Shown here in pieces: positions 8,538-17,039 of a stretch of 45,851 bases of DNA. How positions within the stretch are numbered: the stretch's first letter is position 1; the number at the start of each line of letters is the position of its first letter. Source of the DNA: an uncultured Dorea sp. (lineage in GTDB: Bacteria; Bacillota; Clostridia; Lachnospirales; Lachnospiraceae). The DNA lies in assembly GCA_910589275.1 (NCBI GenBank), contig CAJUTH010000030.1, positions 1-45,851 on the forward strand, in the 5' to 3' direction. The translations under genes and the position numbers were made by a program. The notes under the pieces were generated by a model that ran no database searches, was not told where the DNA came from, and saw nothing but the letters and a program-made list of their open reading frames with translations.

Positions 8538-9434
8538 TTATCCGGCGGAATACATTTCTTCTCCATCCCTTAGAATTGCCGTTCCAATTCCCTTATTGGT
8601 AAATATTTCCAAAAGAAGACAGTGTGCGATTCGTCCGTCCAGTATATGTACTCTGGAAACTCCATTTTCAATTGCATCAATACAGTTGTTCAGCTTAGGA
8701 AGCATGCCGCCGCCAATAAATCCATCCTCCATCAACTTTTTTGCCTCAAAAATCTGAAGCTCGGAAATCAAAGTATTTGGATCCTTCGGATCCTTATAAA
8801 CCCCCTCGATATCCGTAAGGAACGCCAGCTTCTCTGCATTCATAGCCCGGGCAATGGCGCAGGCCGCATCGTCTGCATTGATGTTGTAGGTGCTAAATTT
8901 CTCATCCATTCCCACCGGACATACAATCGGCAGGAAATCCTTTTCCAGAAGATCCCACAGAATTTCTGCGTTTACTTCCTGAACTTCTCCCACAAAGCCG
9001 ATATCCTCGCCGCCGGAATATTTCTTCGTAACTTTAAGAAGCCCGCCGTCCTTGCCGCTCACTCCGATCGCTCGTACGCCCAATCCCTGAACAAGCTGGA
9101 CAAGCTCCTTATTCACCTTACCCAGCACCATTTCCGCAAGCTCCATAGTCGCCTCATCCGTCACCCTGAGACCGTTAATGAATTTGGGCTCCATTCCCAC
9201 CTTACTGACCCATCGGCTGATCTCCTTACCCCCTCCGTGTACAATGATCGGCTTAAAACCAACCAGCTTCAAAAGGGTTACGTCCTCAATAACCTGCTTT
9301 TTCAATTCTTCGTCTACCATAGCGCTTCCGCCGTATTTTACCACAATCACCTTTCGGTTAAACCGCTGGATATAAGGAAGCGCCTCGATGAGCACCTCCG
9401 CTTTATCCAGATATTTCTGCATATTCTGATCCAT
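8538..9434 (-). CDS. argB: Acetylglutamate kinase
   Basis: Phosphorylates N-acetyl-L-glutamate in the second step of arginine synthesis, in the cytoplasm. Its 298 residues are normal for the family. Seen: KYGGSAM at 33-39, HGGGKEI at 66-72, the substrate loop NGLRVTD, and the C-terminal nucleotide-binding region with AFLTDIEGVY and GGGMLPKL. The ATG at 9434 has AGGAG about seven bases upstream. It lies 14 bases after argJ in the series argC, GNAT, argJ, argB. Confidence 0.97.
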   Translation of the reverse strand: MDQNMQKYLDKAEVLIEALPYIQRFNRKVIVVKYGGSAMVDEELKKQVIEDVTLLKLVGFKPIIVHGGGKEISRWVSKVGMEPKFINGLRVTDEATMELAEMVLGKVNKELVQLVQGLGVRAIGVSGKDGGLLKVTKKYSGGEDIGFVGEVQEVNAEILWDLLEKDFLPIVCPVGMDEKFSTYNINADDAACAIARAMNAEKLAFLTDIEGVYKDPKDPNTLISELQIFEAKKLMEDGFIGGGMLPKLNNCIDAIENGVSRVHILDGRIAHCLLLEIFTNKGIGTAILRDGEEMYSAG

Positions 9435-9448
9435 TTCTCTGCTCCTAT

Positions 9449-10672
9449 TTAACTTCTGTAATCTGCGTTGATATCGATATAGCCGTGTGTCAAATCACAC
9501 CCCCATGCCGCGGCCGTTTCCTCCCCCAGCTTTATATCTGCAATGGCTGTAACTTCCGATTCAGAAAGAATTGCCGTCGCTTCCTCTTCACTGTAATCCA
9601 CCGCTACGCCATTCTCGATAATCTGAATCTTTCCGGCTTTACTTTCAAAGAACAGATCTACTTTCTCCGGGTCAAACTCTGCGCCGGAATAACCCATAGC
9701 GCACAGGATCCTTCCCCAGTTTGCATCATGGCCCGCGATGGCTGCCTTAGTCAGATTGGAACATACAACTGCCTTTGCCAGAACCTTTGCCTGTTCTTTG
9801 GTATCTGCCCCGATCACTTTCGCCTCAAAAAGAGCTGTGGCGCCCTCTCCGTCCCCGGCAATCTTCTTCGCCAGATATTCATTCACCACATGCAGCGCCC
9901 GCTTAAATTCTTCGTAATCTTTCGTCCCGTATTCGATCGTCAGATTTTCCGCCATTCCGTTTGCAAGAACAAGCGCCGTATCGTTTGTGGACGTATCCCC
10001 GTCTACAGAAATCATATTATAGGTATCCGCCACATCCTCACTCAAAGCTTTTTGCAAGGCTTCTTTTGTAATTGCCGCATCTGTCGTGATAAATGCAAGC
10101 ATCGTGCACATATTTGGATGGATCATGCCAGAGCCCTTCGCCATGCCCCCTATCGTTACTGTCTTTGCGCCGGCCTGAATCGTCACGGCAATCTCTTTCT
10201 CACAGGTATCTGTGGTCATAATCGCTTTTGCCGCCTCCGTTCCCTTCTCTAACGAATCCTTCTTCTTTCCTGCCAGCGCTCCAATTCCGGCTTTCACTTT
10301 GTCAATGGGAAGCTGTTTTCCAATCACTCCGGTAGAACCGATCAAAACGCCCTCTGCGTCCACAGACAAATGCTCTGCCGCCGCTTCTGCAGTCTCTCTG
10401 CAGTAGCCAAACCCTTCCGCTCCTGTACACGCATTCGCAATGCCAGAGTTTACAATGACTGCCTGCGATTTCTTCCCGCTGTCCACAACCTGTTTATCCC
10501 ACTTCACAGGAGCCGCCTTTACCAGATTGGTAGTAAAGGTTCCAGCCGTCTCGCAAGGCACCTTGCTGTAAATCAGCGCCATATCCGTACGGTCCTGATA
10601 TTTAATTCCCGCCGCTGTACTTGCCGCTTCAAATCCCTTCGCCGCTGTTACGCCGCCTTTGATAATTTCCAT
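9449..10672 (-). CDS. argJ: Glutamate N-acetyltransferase / ornithine acetyltransferase
   Basis: Transfers acetyl from N-acetylornithine to glutamate, making the arginine pathway cyclic; many homologues also use acetyl-CoA. The product is 407 residues. The proprotein cuts itself into alpha and beta chains at the conserved site, here Cys189/Thr190 in MCTMLAF, with Thr190 as nucleophile. The upstream GGMAKGSGMIHPN is the usual oxyanion region. The open frame extends to 10732, but ATG at 10672 is chosen: GGAG lies seven bases upstream, the product opens MEIIKGGVTAAKGF as expected, and the extension would run back into the preceding gene. Whether it is mono- or bifunctional cannot be read from sequence. 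Confidence 0.97.
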   Translation of the reverse strand: MEIIKGGVTAAKGFEAASTAAGIKYQDRTDMALIYSKVPCETAGTFTTNLVKAAPVKWDKQVVDSGKKSQAVIVNSGIANACTGAEGFGYCRETAEAAAEHLSVDAEGVLIGSTGVIGKQLPIDKVKAGIGALAGKKKDSLEKGTEAAKAIMTTDTCEKEIAVTIQAGAKTVTIGGMAKGSGMIHPNMCTMLAFITTDAAITKEALQKALSEDVADTYNMISVDGDTSTNDTALVLANGMAENLTIEYGTKDYEEFKRALHVVNEYLAKKIAGDGEGATALFEAKVIGADTKEQAKVLAKAVVCSNLTKAAIAGHDANWGRILCAMGYSGAEFDPEKVDLFFESKAGKIQIIENGVAVDYSEEEATAILSESEVTAIADIKLGEETAAAWGCDLTHGYIDINADYRS

Positions 10673-10697
10673 CTCCGATCTCCGCCTTTCTTCTTTT

Positions 10698-11144
10698 CTA
10701 CTGCTCGTTAAATGCCGTAATATTCTCCTCATTCAATGTAAAATCATAGTAATTCAAATCCATTCTTCTCGTCCATCCGATCGTATTCCAAAAAGCGTTC
10801 CCCACATCATTTCTGGTAAATGCAATTAAGCATACCTTATTAATGTGCTCCTCCTTTAATGCTTCCATGGAAGCAACGACCATCGTCCTGCCGATACCCT
10901 TTCTGCGGTATGCGGCGTCAACGCATACATGATAAAAGCATCCTCTTCTTCCGTCGTGTCCGCAGAGAATGCTGCCAACAACTTTTCCATCCTCCACAGC
11001 CACAACACTGGTGGCAGGATTCCGTTTCAAGAACCGCTCCACACCCGCTCTGGAATCATCAATACTCCGAATCCCAAACCCCCGGATTTTCTTCCACAGG
11101 GCATACACCTCGTCATAGTCCTCCATCGTCATTACTCGAATCAT
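10698..11144 (-). CDS. GNAT-family N-acetyltransferase inside the arginine operon
   Basis: A 148-residue single-domain GNAT protein. The acetyl-CoA pyrophosphate loop is visible as YRRKGIG (79-85), preceded by the beta4 strand FYHVCVD and followed by helix alpha3. The C-terminal part has NDVGNAFWNTIGW, the usual beta6 region. The ATG at 11144 has GAGG six to seven bases upstream. It lies between argC and argJ, which suggests a role in arginine synthesis, for example making the first N-acetylglutamate as a short ArgA-like enzyme. This is inference; it could equally be a RimI-like protein or small-molecule acetyltransferase. Confidence 0.88.
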   Translation of the reverse strand: MIRVMTMEDYDEVYALWKKIRGFGIRSIDDSRAGVERFLKRNPATSVVAVEDGKVVGSILCGHDGRRGCFYHVCVDAAYRRKGIGRTMVVASMEALKEEHINKVCLIAFTRNDVGNAFWNTIGWTRRMDLNYYDFTLNEENITAFNEQ

Positions 11145-11222
11145 AGATACCTCTTTTCAAAAATCTTCTCCAATGTGCCACGTCAGCAGCTTGGATAAAT
11201 TGCACCAAAGCAATTTCCCTCC

Positions 11223-12263
11223 TTACGGGAACATCGGAACCAGATTCAGTCCTTCCGACTCATCCAGTCCAAACATCAGGTTCATATTCTGCACCGCCTG
11301 TCCGGCCGCGCCCTTTACCAGATTATCAATCGCACCCATCATGATGATACGGTTTGTACGCGTATCAATCTTAAAGTTGATATCCACATAGTTGCTTCCT
11401 TCCACCCATTTGGTCTCCGGCAGAACACCCTCGTCAAGAACCCGGACGAATTTCTCTTTCTGATAATATTTATCATAAATTTCTTTCACATCAGACCAGC
11501 TTACATTCTTTTTCAGGGACGCATATTCCGTAGCCAGAATGCCGCGGTTCATCGGAACCAAATGCGGCGTAAAATTAATCACAACCTTTTCGCCGGAAGC
11601 ATACCCTAGCTGCTCCTCGATCTCCGGAGTATGTCTATGGGAAGCTACGCTATACGCCTTCATATTCTCATTCACCTCGCAGAACAGGTTCGGCAGCTTC
11701 GCTCCTCTGCCCGCTCCGGAAGTTCCAGACTTTGCGTCCACAATCAGCGTACTCATATCAATGATGCCTTCCTTTGCCAGCGGATAGGCTGTCAGAATGG
11801 AGCAAGTCGTATAACAGCCTGGATTTGCAACCAGTCTGGCCCGCTTTACATCCTCCCTGTTGATCTCGCACAGGCCGTAAACCGCTTCCTCTATATACTG
11901 AGGGCTCTTGTGCTCAATGCCGTACCATTTCTCATAGACAGATACGTCTTTAATGCGGAAATCCGCGCTCAGATCTACGATCTTTGTCTTAGATAAAATA
12001 TCCTCATTTACCAGAGACGCACACAATCCCTGAGGCGTAGCCGTAAAAATCACATCCGCCCGCCTTGCCAGTTCTTCCATATTATCATCCATACATTTTG
12101 CATCTACAATCTGAAACATGTTCTGATAAACATCCGCATATCTTTGATTTACATAACTTCTCGAACCATACCAGACAATCTCCGCCTCTTTATGGCCTGT
12201 AAGGATCCGCACCAGTTCGCCTCCTGCATAACCGGTCGAACCAATAATACCCACTTTAATCAT
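11223..12263 (-). CDS. argC: N-acetyl-gamma-glutamyl-phosphate reductase
   Basis: NADPH-dependent reductase of the third step of arginine synthesis. Of 346 residues, the N-terminal Rossmann motif is GIIGSTGYAGGELVRIL. The catalytic cysteine is Cys150 in ANPGCYTT, and the family region SGTSGAGR follows. A substrate-binding His lies in SHRHTPEIEEQLG. It is the first gene of the minus-strand arg operon; the ATG at 12263 follows AAGGAAAAG. A probable promoter lies about 140 bases upstream. Confidence 0.97.
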   Translation of the reverse strand: MIKVGIIGSTGYAGGELVRILTGHKEAEIVWYGSRSYVNQRYADVYQNMFQIVDAKCMDDNMEELARRADVIFTATPQGLCASLVNEDILSKTKIVDLSADFRIKDVSVYEKWYGIEHKSPQYIEEAVYGLCEINREDVKRARLVANPGCYTTCSILTAYPLAKEGIIDMSTLIVDAKSGTSGAGRGAKLPNLFCEVNENMKAYSVASHRHTPEIEEQLGYASGEKVVINFTPHLVPMNRGILATEYASLKKNVSWSDVKEIYDKYYQKEKFVRVLDEGVLPETKWVEGSNYVDINFKIDTRTNRIIMMGAIDNLVKGAAGQAVQNMNLMFGLDESEGLNLVPMFP

Positions 12264-12398
12264 TCTTGATCTTTTCCTTTCTTTACCTATTATAAAGAAT
12301 ACAACGATTAGTTTATACCACTTTCAAATGTATGTAAAGCATTCTTTCAAATTTGTCCGCAAACCAACGCCTTTTTTCATCTCCGTATTCCTTATGAC

Positions 12399-12432
12399 GT
12401 ATAATTATACATTGCTCGTGAATATTATGCAA
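12399..12432 (-). promoter_or_regulatory. argC promoter overlapped by a pair of ArgR-like boxes
   Basis: On the minus strand a -35 TTGCAT (12427-12432) and a -10 TATAAT (12404-12409) are separated by exactly 17 bases. Overlapping them are the palindrome GTATAATTATAC (12399-12410) and the ArgR-like word TGAATATTATGCA (12419-12431, plus strand). Their centres lie about 20-21 bp apart, the spacing known for paired ARG boxes. The ArgR assignment is inferred from resemblance to the consensus TGAATWWWWATTCA. Confidence 0.55.
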
Positions 12433-12563
12433 GCATATTTTTTATTTCCTATATGAACTCCTGCATTTTCCAGAAATTATATGCATTATGCCTGTATAAT
12501 CTCCTGTTTTTTATTCATTTTATATGCATAATATAGAATTATATTTCATCCTCTCATTTCTTA

Positions 12564-12592
12564 TTGCATATTTATAAAATTTGGTGTATAGT
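12564..12592 (+). promoter_or_regulatory. argG: argG promoter
   Basis: -35 TTGCAT (12564-12569) and -10 TATAGT (12587-12592), 17 bases apart, about 65 bases before the argG start. The -35 hexamer and the TGTATA over the -10 are the same as in the argC promoter. TGCATATTTATAAA over the -35 resembles an ARG box, so shared control by ArgR is plausible. Confidence 0.6.
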
Positions 12593-12655
12593 AATGTTTG
12601 CGTAAATACAGAACATACCATAATAGAACAAAACATAAGTCTGGAGGAATTTATA

Positions 12656-13879
12656 ATGAAAGAAAAAGTTGTTCTCGCTTATTCAGGCGGCCTTGACACT
12701 ACTGCTATCATACCTTGGCTGAAAGAGAATTTTAACTATGAAGTTATCTGCTGCTGCATTGACTGCGGGCAGGGCGAAGAACTGGATGGTTTGGAAGAGC
12801 GCGCCAAATTATCCGGCGCTTCCAAATTATATATAGAAGATATTGTTGATGATTTTTGCGACAATTATATTGTACCCTGCGTTCAGGGACACGCTGTTTA
12901 TGAAAACAAATATCTTCTGGGCACCTCTATGGCTCGCCCGGCTATTGCAAAAAGGCTGGTTGAAATCGCCAGAAAAGAAGGCGCTGCCGCGATCTGCCAT
13001 GGCGCCACCGGAAAAGGAAACGACCAGATCCGGTTTGAGCTTGGCATCAAGGCTCTCGCACCGGATCTCAAAATCATCGCGCCATGGAGAATGACCGACG
13101 TGTGGACCATGCAGTCCCGGGAAGATGAGATTGAATACTGCAAAGCGCATGGCATCAATCTTCCCTTTGACGCCAGCCACAGCTACAGCCGCGACCGGAA
13201 CTTGTGGCACATCAGCCATGAGGGCTTAGAGCTGGAAGATCCATCCTGTGAACCAAATTATGACCATCTTCTGGTTCTCGGAGTTACTCCAGAAAAGGCT
13301 CCCGACGAACCGGAATATGTAACGATGACCTTTGAAAAAGGCGTTCCAAAGAGCGTAAACGGACAGGAAATGAAGGTATCCGACATTATCCGTAAGCTAA
13401 ATGAGCTTGGCGGCAAACATGGCGTCGGTATTATTGATATTGTAGAAAACCGTGTTGTCGGCATGAAATCCCGGGGCGTATATGAAACCCCTGGCGGAAC
13501 CATTCTCTACGAAGCTCATCAGCAATTAGAAGAGCTGGTTTTGGACCGTGCAACCTACGAAGTAAAAGAAGAGATGGGCAACAAGCTGTCTCAGATCGTA
13601 TACGAAGGCAAATGGTTCACGCCGCTGCGCGAAGCAGTACAGGCCTTTATCGAAAGCACACAGGAATACGTGACTGGCGAAGTCAAATTCAAGCTCTATA
13701 AGGGTAATATTATCAAAGCCGGAACCACTTCCCCCTATTCACTTTACAGTGAATCCCTTGCAAGCTTCACTACCGGGGATTTATACGATCATCATGATGC
13801 GGACGGATTCATTAATCTGTTTGGACTTCCTTTGAAGGTCCGCGCCATGGTAATGCAGGAAAAAGAAGCGGACAAATAA
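12656..13879 (+). CDS. argG: Argininosuccinate synthase
   Basis: Joins citrulline and aspartate using ATP, the penultimate step of arginine synthesis. The product is 407 residues. The PP-loop ATP-binding motif is YSGGLDTT at 9-16. Further family words are CHGATGKGNDQIRFE, APWR and the YSRDRNLWHISHEG region. The frame is open back to 12581, but ATG 12656 is chosen because GGAGG stands eight bases upstream and the product opens KEKVVLAYSGGLD as usual. It is transcribed away from argCJB with its own promoter and terminator; argH, argD and argF are not in the window. Confidence 0.98.
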   Translation: MKEKVVLAYSGGLDTTAIIPWLKENFNYEVICCCIDCGQGEELDGLEERAKLSGASKLYIEDIVDDFCDNYIVPCVQGHAVYENKYLLGTSMARPAIAKRLVEIARKEGAAAICHGATGKGNDQIRFELGIKALAPDLKIIAPWRMTDVWTMQSREDEIEYCKAHGINLPFDASHSYSRDRNLWHISHEGLELEDPSCEPNYDHLLVLGVTPEKAPDEPEYVTMTFEKGVPKSVNGQEMKVSDIIRKLNELGGKHGVGIIDIVENRVVGMKSRGVYETPGGTILYEAHQQLEELVLDRATYEVKEEMGNKLSQIVYEGKWFTPLREAVQAFIESTQEYVTGEVKFKLYKGNIIKAGTTSPYSLYSESLASFTTGDLYDHHDADGFINLFGLPLKVRAMVMQEKEADK

Positions 13880-13909
13880 TTCTTGTTCAGGCAAAGTTTA
13901 TTCAGGCGT

Positions 13910-13944
13910 AAAAGAATGCTGCAAATCAACCGCAGCATTCTTTT
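13910..13944 (+). terminator. Rho-independent terminator after argG
   Basis: Arms AAAAGAATGCTGC (13910-13922) and GCAGCATTCTTTT (13932-13944) form a perfect 13-bp stem with a 9-base loop, ending in a short T run. Confidence 0.9.
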
Positions 13945-14037
13945 ACTATTTCTTTCATATTATCAAAGCAGGCACATATATATAGCATACAATCTATTTT
14001 TTTCATAAAATATCCCATTTCTCAGGAGGTTGCAAGC

Positions 14038-14751
14038 ATGGTTCCTGTTATCGGTATTGCAAGCTGCGGCTTCACAGAAGATAAACAATTTGTCAGCCAG
14101 CCTTATATCCATGCCATTGAAAGCTCAGGCGGTCTTCCCATCATTCTTCCCTGCATGGAAAATCCCCCGGAGCCTTCTTCCCTTAAGTTCTGCGATGGGT
14201 TTCTCTTCTGCGGCGGCGATGACATCACACCGGCGCTTATGGACGAAGAGCCTTCGCCTCAAAACGGAATGACTGATTTAAAAACAGATTCCTTTCACTT
14301 AGAACTCGCGCAGACGGTTCTTGCTTCCCACAAGCCGCTGCTTGCCATCTGCCGGGGAATGCAGGTATTAAATGTCGCCATGGGAGGCAGTATTTATCAG
14401 GATGCATCCTTATACCCGCAAAACCAGATCGGACATATACAGCATTCCAGAAAACGCAGCGACATTTCCCACAAGGTTTTCTTTAAAAAACCTAGCATGC
14501 TATATAATATTTTTCATGAATATGCCTTTACCAATAGCTTTCACCACCAGTATATCAAGCATCCGGCCTATGATCTTACTCCGGTTGGACACACCTCCGA
14601 TCAGGTAATTGAAGCTTTAGAAGCTGATGGCCATCCCTTTTTAATCGGAGTCCAGTGGCATCCGGAATGTATGTATGATACTTCTTCCAAAATGAGAGAA
14701 CTGTTTCGCCGTTTTATCCAAACTTCAGCAGAAGAATCCAAACGCCGCTAA
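14038..14751 (+). CDS. Gamma-glutamyl-gamma-aminobutyrate hydrolase-like amidase (peptidase C26)
   Basis: A 237-residue class I glutamine amidotransferase-like hydrolase of the PuuD/C26 type. The nucleophile elbow is AICRGMQVLN with Cys105; the His/Glu pair is in VQWHPE (His208, Glu210). FCGGDDITPALM near 57-68 is the usual family start of the active-site region. The ATG at 14038 has AGGAGG seven bases upstream. PuuD cleaves gamma-glutamyl-GABA in putrescine breakdown. No other putrescine gene is nearby, so the substrate is uncertain and may be another gamma-glutamyl compound. Confidence 0.88.
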   Translation: MVPVIGIASCGFTEDKQFVSQPYIHAIESSGGLPIILPCMENPPEPSSLKFCDGFLFCGGDDITPALMDEEPSPQNGMTDLKTDSFHLELAQTVLASHKPLLAICRGMQVLNVAMGGSIYQDASLYPQNQIGHIQHSRKRSDISHKVFFKKPSMLYNIFHEYAFTNSFHHQYIKHPAYDLTPVGHTSDQVIEALEADGHPFLIGVQWHPECMYDTSSKMRELFRRFIQTSAEESKRR

Positions 14752-14904
14752 AATTTACAATGTCAAAAAACCCGTTTTTTTATTCTTTTATTTTTCTGGA
14801 AATATATACCTTAATTCCAAAATTACTTCCGTACATAGTTTCTGCATTCATCTGACATACTATTCTCTGTAAATAGTCAAATATCTCGCAGCAAGCCGAC
14901 GGGG

Positions 14905-14972
14905 TATTTGGCTCTCGCAGCAGCCGCCAAATATCCATGTAAGCATGGCTGCTTGGCCCGCTGCTTCGCGGG
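14905..14972. repeat. Three consecutive small hairpins in the spacer before the cotF-like pair
   Basis: Arms TATTTGGC/GCCAAATA (14905-14912, 14926-14933), then CCATG/CATGG (14935-14948), then CCCGC/GCGGG (14957-14972). They fill the GC-rich middle of an otherwise AT-rich spacer (14752-15008). No T run follows, so this does not look like a normal terminator. It resembles the compound palindromic elements elsewhere in this window. Confidence 0.6.
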
Positions 14973-15008
14973 AATTAACTTTGCCACATTATGAAAGGAG
15001 GATTTCCC

Positions 15009-15191
15009 ATGTCAGAAATATCAGTATTGGATCTTCAGAATCTTCGCCACTTAATTGGAGGTTATGATAACAGCCATTGTAAAATGACGGAATATGCAAG
15101 CCAGTGCAAGGATCCTGAAATCAAAAAATTATTTACAGATGCAGCCAACTCAGCAATGAAAAACAAGCAGGATCTTATGAAATTCTTATAA
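15009..15191 (+). CDS. Small CotF-like spore protein
   Basis: A 60-residue protein, MSEISVLDLQNLRHLIGG followed by an amphipathic helix and a lysine-rich end KNKQDLMKFL. It resembles small proteins found next to CotF-type spore coat proteins in Clostridia. The start is ATG 15009, preceded by AAAGGAGGAT; an upstream in-frame ATG at 14991 would overlap that site. It lies 22 bases before the next gene, so the pair is almost certainly one unit. Role in the spore coat is by family resemblance. Confidence 0.75.
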   Translation: MSEISVLDLQNLRHLIGGYDNSHCKMTEYASQCKDPEIKKLFTDAANSAMKNKQDLMKFL

Positions 15192-15213
15192 AAAGCGTAC
15201 AGGAGGTAACGTC

Positions 15214-15474
15214 ATGTTAAGTGAAAAAACAATGGTTGTGGACGCCCTGAATGGAGTTAACGGCGAACTCTCCCGTTTTGGGGAAATGATTCCGCAGACT
15301 GAAAACAAAGAGCTAAAGCAGTGCTTAAAGCAGATTCGTAACGAATGCGAAATGTCACAGGAAAAATTATATCAAACAGCCCGCGAAAAGAGCTATTATG
15401 TTCCGGCAGAAATGGCGTCCCGCAAAGAGATTGACCATGTGAAATCTGTCATTACCCAGTTGTCATTGAAATAG
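15214..15474 (+). CDS. CotF-family spore coat protein
   Basis: An 86-residue, mostly helical protein fitting the spore coat CotF family (PF07875): opening SEKTMVVDALNGVNGELSRFGEMI, a helix with CLKQIRNECEMSQEKLYQ, and the C-terminal word YYVPAEMAS common in this family. The start has AGGAGG eight bases upstream. It would be made in the mother cell late in sporulation; no sigma-specific promoter was identified with confidence. Confidence 0.82.
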   Translation: MLSEKTMVVDALNGVNGELSRFGEMIPQTENKELKQCLKQIRNECEMSQEKLYQTAREKSYYVPAEMASRKEIDHVKSVITQLSLK

Positions 15475-15645
15475 TAAAATCTACACTTCCCATACTGCCC
15501 TGCCAGATACCCGTCCGGTGGGGCAATATGCGCGGTTGGATACTGTTTTACATGCACAAATGAATAAACACATTTGCATTCATTCATATTTATTGTTTAT
15601 TTTCACAAAATTCTTGATTTTTTAATTTTATTTTGCAAGAAACAA

Positions 15646-15673
15646 TTGACGATTTTTCAATTTATGGTAAAAT
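15646..15673 (+). promoter_or_regulatory. Promoter of the aminotransferase gene
   Basis: -35 TTGACG (15646-15651) and -10 TAAAAT (15668-15673), 16 bases apart, with TGG directly before the -10 (extended -10). It lies about 40 bases before the GTG start of the aminotransferase. Confidence 0.65.
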
Positions 15674-15714
15674 AGTACACGTTGAGTAAAATAAGTATTG
15701 GAGGATGCATAAAA

Positions 15715-17001
15715 GTGGCAGCGTATAAGGATTTATCAAAAAAAGAATTATCGGCATTAAAGGCAGATTTAGAAAAGGAATTTAAAAAAGTAAAAGCAAA
15801 GGGCATGAAGCTCGACATGTCCAGAGGCAAACCGTCAACCGAGCAGCTCAACCTGTCCATGGAGATGATGGACGTCCTCACCAGTAAATCCGACTTGGTT
15901 TGCGAGGAAGGCGTAGACTGCCGCAATTATGGAGTATTAGACGGCATCAAAGAAGCAAAACAGCTTCTTGCCGATATGATGGAAGTACCAAAGGATAATA
16001 TCGTAATTTTCGGAAATTCCAGTTTAAATGTGATGTACGATACGATTGCGCGTTCCATGACCCACGGCGTCATGGGCAGCACCCCATGGAGCAAGCTGGA
16101 TAAGGTCAAATTCCTGTGCCCCGTTCCGGGATATGACAGACATTTTGCGATCACAGAATATTTTGGCATCGAGATGATCAATGTACCCATGACCCCCACC
16201 GGTCCGGATATGGATATCGTAGAGAAGCTCGTATGCTCCGACCCGGCTATCAAAGGAATCTGGTGCGTACCGAAATATTCCAACCCTCAGGGAATTACAT
16301 ATTCTGACGAGACCGTACACCGCTTTGCCAAGCTGAAACCGGCCGCGGAGGATTTCCGCATTTACTGGGATAACGCTTACGGCATTCACCATTTATATGA
16401 AGATAAGCACGATTATTTGATTGAGATTTTTATGGAGTGTAAGAGGGAAGGCCATCCGGATATGGTATACAAATTTGCTTCCACCTCCAAGATCAGCTTC
16501 CCGGGCTCCGGCATCGGCGCCATTGCGGCATCCGACGCCAATCTGGCGGATATCCGGAAGCAGATGAGAATCCAGACCATCGGACATGATAAATTAAACC
16601 AGCTCCGCCACGCGAGATATTTCGGCGATATCCACGGTATGGTAAAACATATGAGACGCCACGCGGACATTATGCGTCCGAAGTTCGATACGGTTCTTCA
16701 GACATTAGAGACGGAGCTTGGCGGATTGGAGATCGGTTCTTGGTTAGCGCCCCGGGGCGGCTACTTCATCTCCTTTGACGCCATGGAAGGATGTGCAAAA
16801 GCGATCGTTGCCAAGGCAAAAGAGGCCGGGCTGGTGATGACAGACGCCGGGGCGACATTCCCTTATGGGAAAGACCCTAGAGATTCCAACATCCGCATCG
16901 CCCCTTCCTACCCAACCTTAGAGGAGTTAAAAGAAGCCGCCAAGATATTCGTCCTCAGCGTCAAGCTGGTCAGTATCGATAAATTATTAGAAAACATGTA
17001 G
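15715..17001 (+). CDS. PLP-dependent class I-like aminotransferase
   Basis: A 428-residue fold-type I aminotransferase of the group often annotated as aspartate aminotransferase in Firmicutes. It opens with a helix and MSRGKPSTEQLNLS; PLP contacts are visible as YWDNAYGIHH, and the Schiff-base lysine is Lys259 in STSKIS, followed by FPGSGIGAIAAS. The start is GTG 15715, ten bases after GGAGG; an upstream TTG at 15682 would put the ribosome site inside the gene. It has its own promoter and no operon partner. The amino donor cannot be fixed from sequence; aspartate is the family guess. Confidence 0.9.
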   Translation: MAAYKDLSKKELSALKADLEKEFKKVKAKGMKLDMSRGKPSTEQLNLSMEMMDVLTSKSDLVCEEGVDCRNYGVLDGIKEAKQLLADMMEVPKDNIVIFGNSSLNVMYDTIARSMTHGVMGSTPWSKLDKVKFLCPVPGYDRHFAITEYFGIEMINVPMTPTGPDMDIVEKLVCSDPAIKGIWCVPKYSNPQGITYSDETVHRFAKLKPAAEDFRIYWDNAYGIHHLYEDKHDYLIEIFMECKREGHPDMVYKFASTSKISFPGSGIGAIAASDANLADIRKQMRIQTIGHDKLNQLRHARYFGDIHGMVKHMRRHADIMRPKFDTVLQTLETELGGLEIGSWLAPRGGYFISFDAMEGCAKAIVAKAKEAGLVMTDAGATFPYGKDPRDSNIRIAPSYPTLEELKEAAKIFVLSVKLVSIDKLLENM

Positions 17002-17039
17002 TTCTTTCGCTCGTAAATGGCAGATATCCGTACCTATAC

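Larger units (their letters stand above)
12264..12655. other. Divergent argC/argG regulatory region, AT-rich
   Basis: A 392-base AT-rich stretch without a convincing gene. It holds the argC promoter with ArgR-like boxes (12399-12432), the argG promoter (12564-12592) and several TATGCAT-like words between them (around 12480 and 12520). The argC leader, about 130 bases, contains one small open frame (12324-12380, 18 codons) with a nearby GGAG, of doubtful meaning. Confidence 0.6.

Noticed and set aside
8622..9452. Long plus-strand open frame opposite argB
   Set aside because: Argument from codon pattern and lack of motifs: it is a shadow of the argB coding strand.
10673..10732. Longer argJ start
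   Set aside because: It would overlap the GNAT gene end, lacks a ribosome site and adds residues absent from the family.
14752..14904. Terminator after the amidase gene
   Set aside because: AAAAAA-CCCG-TTTTTT near 14764 gives only an A/T stem, too weak to call.
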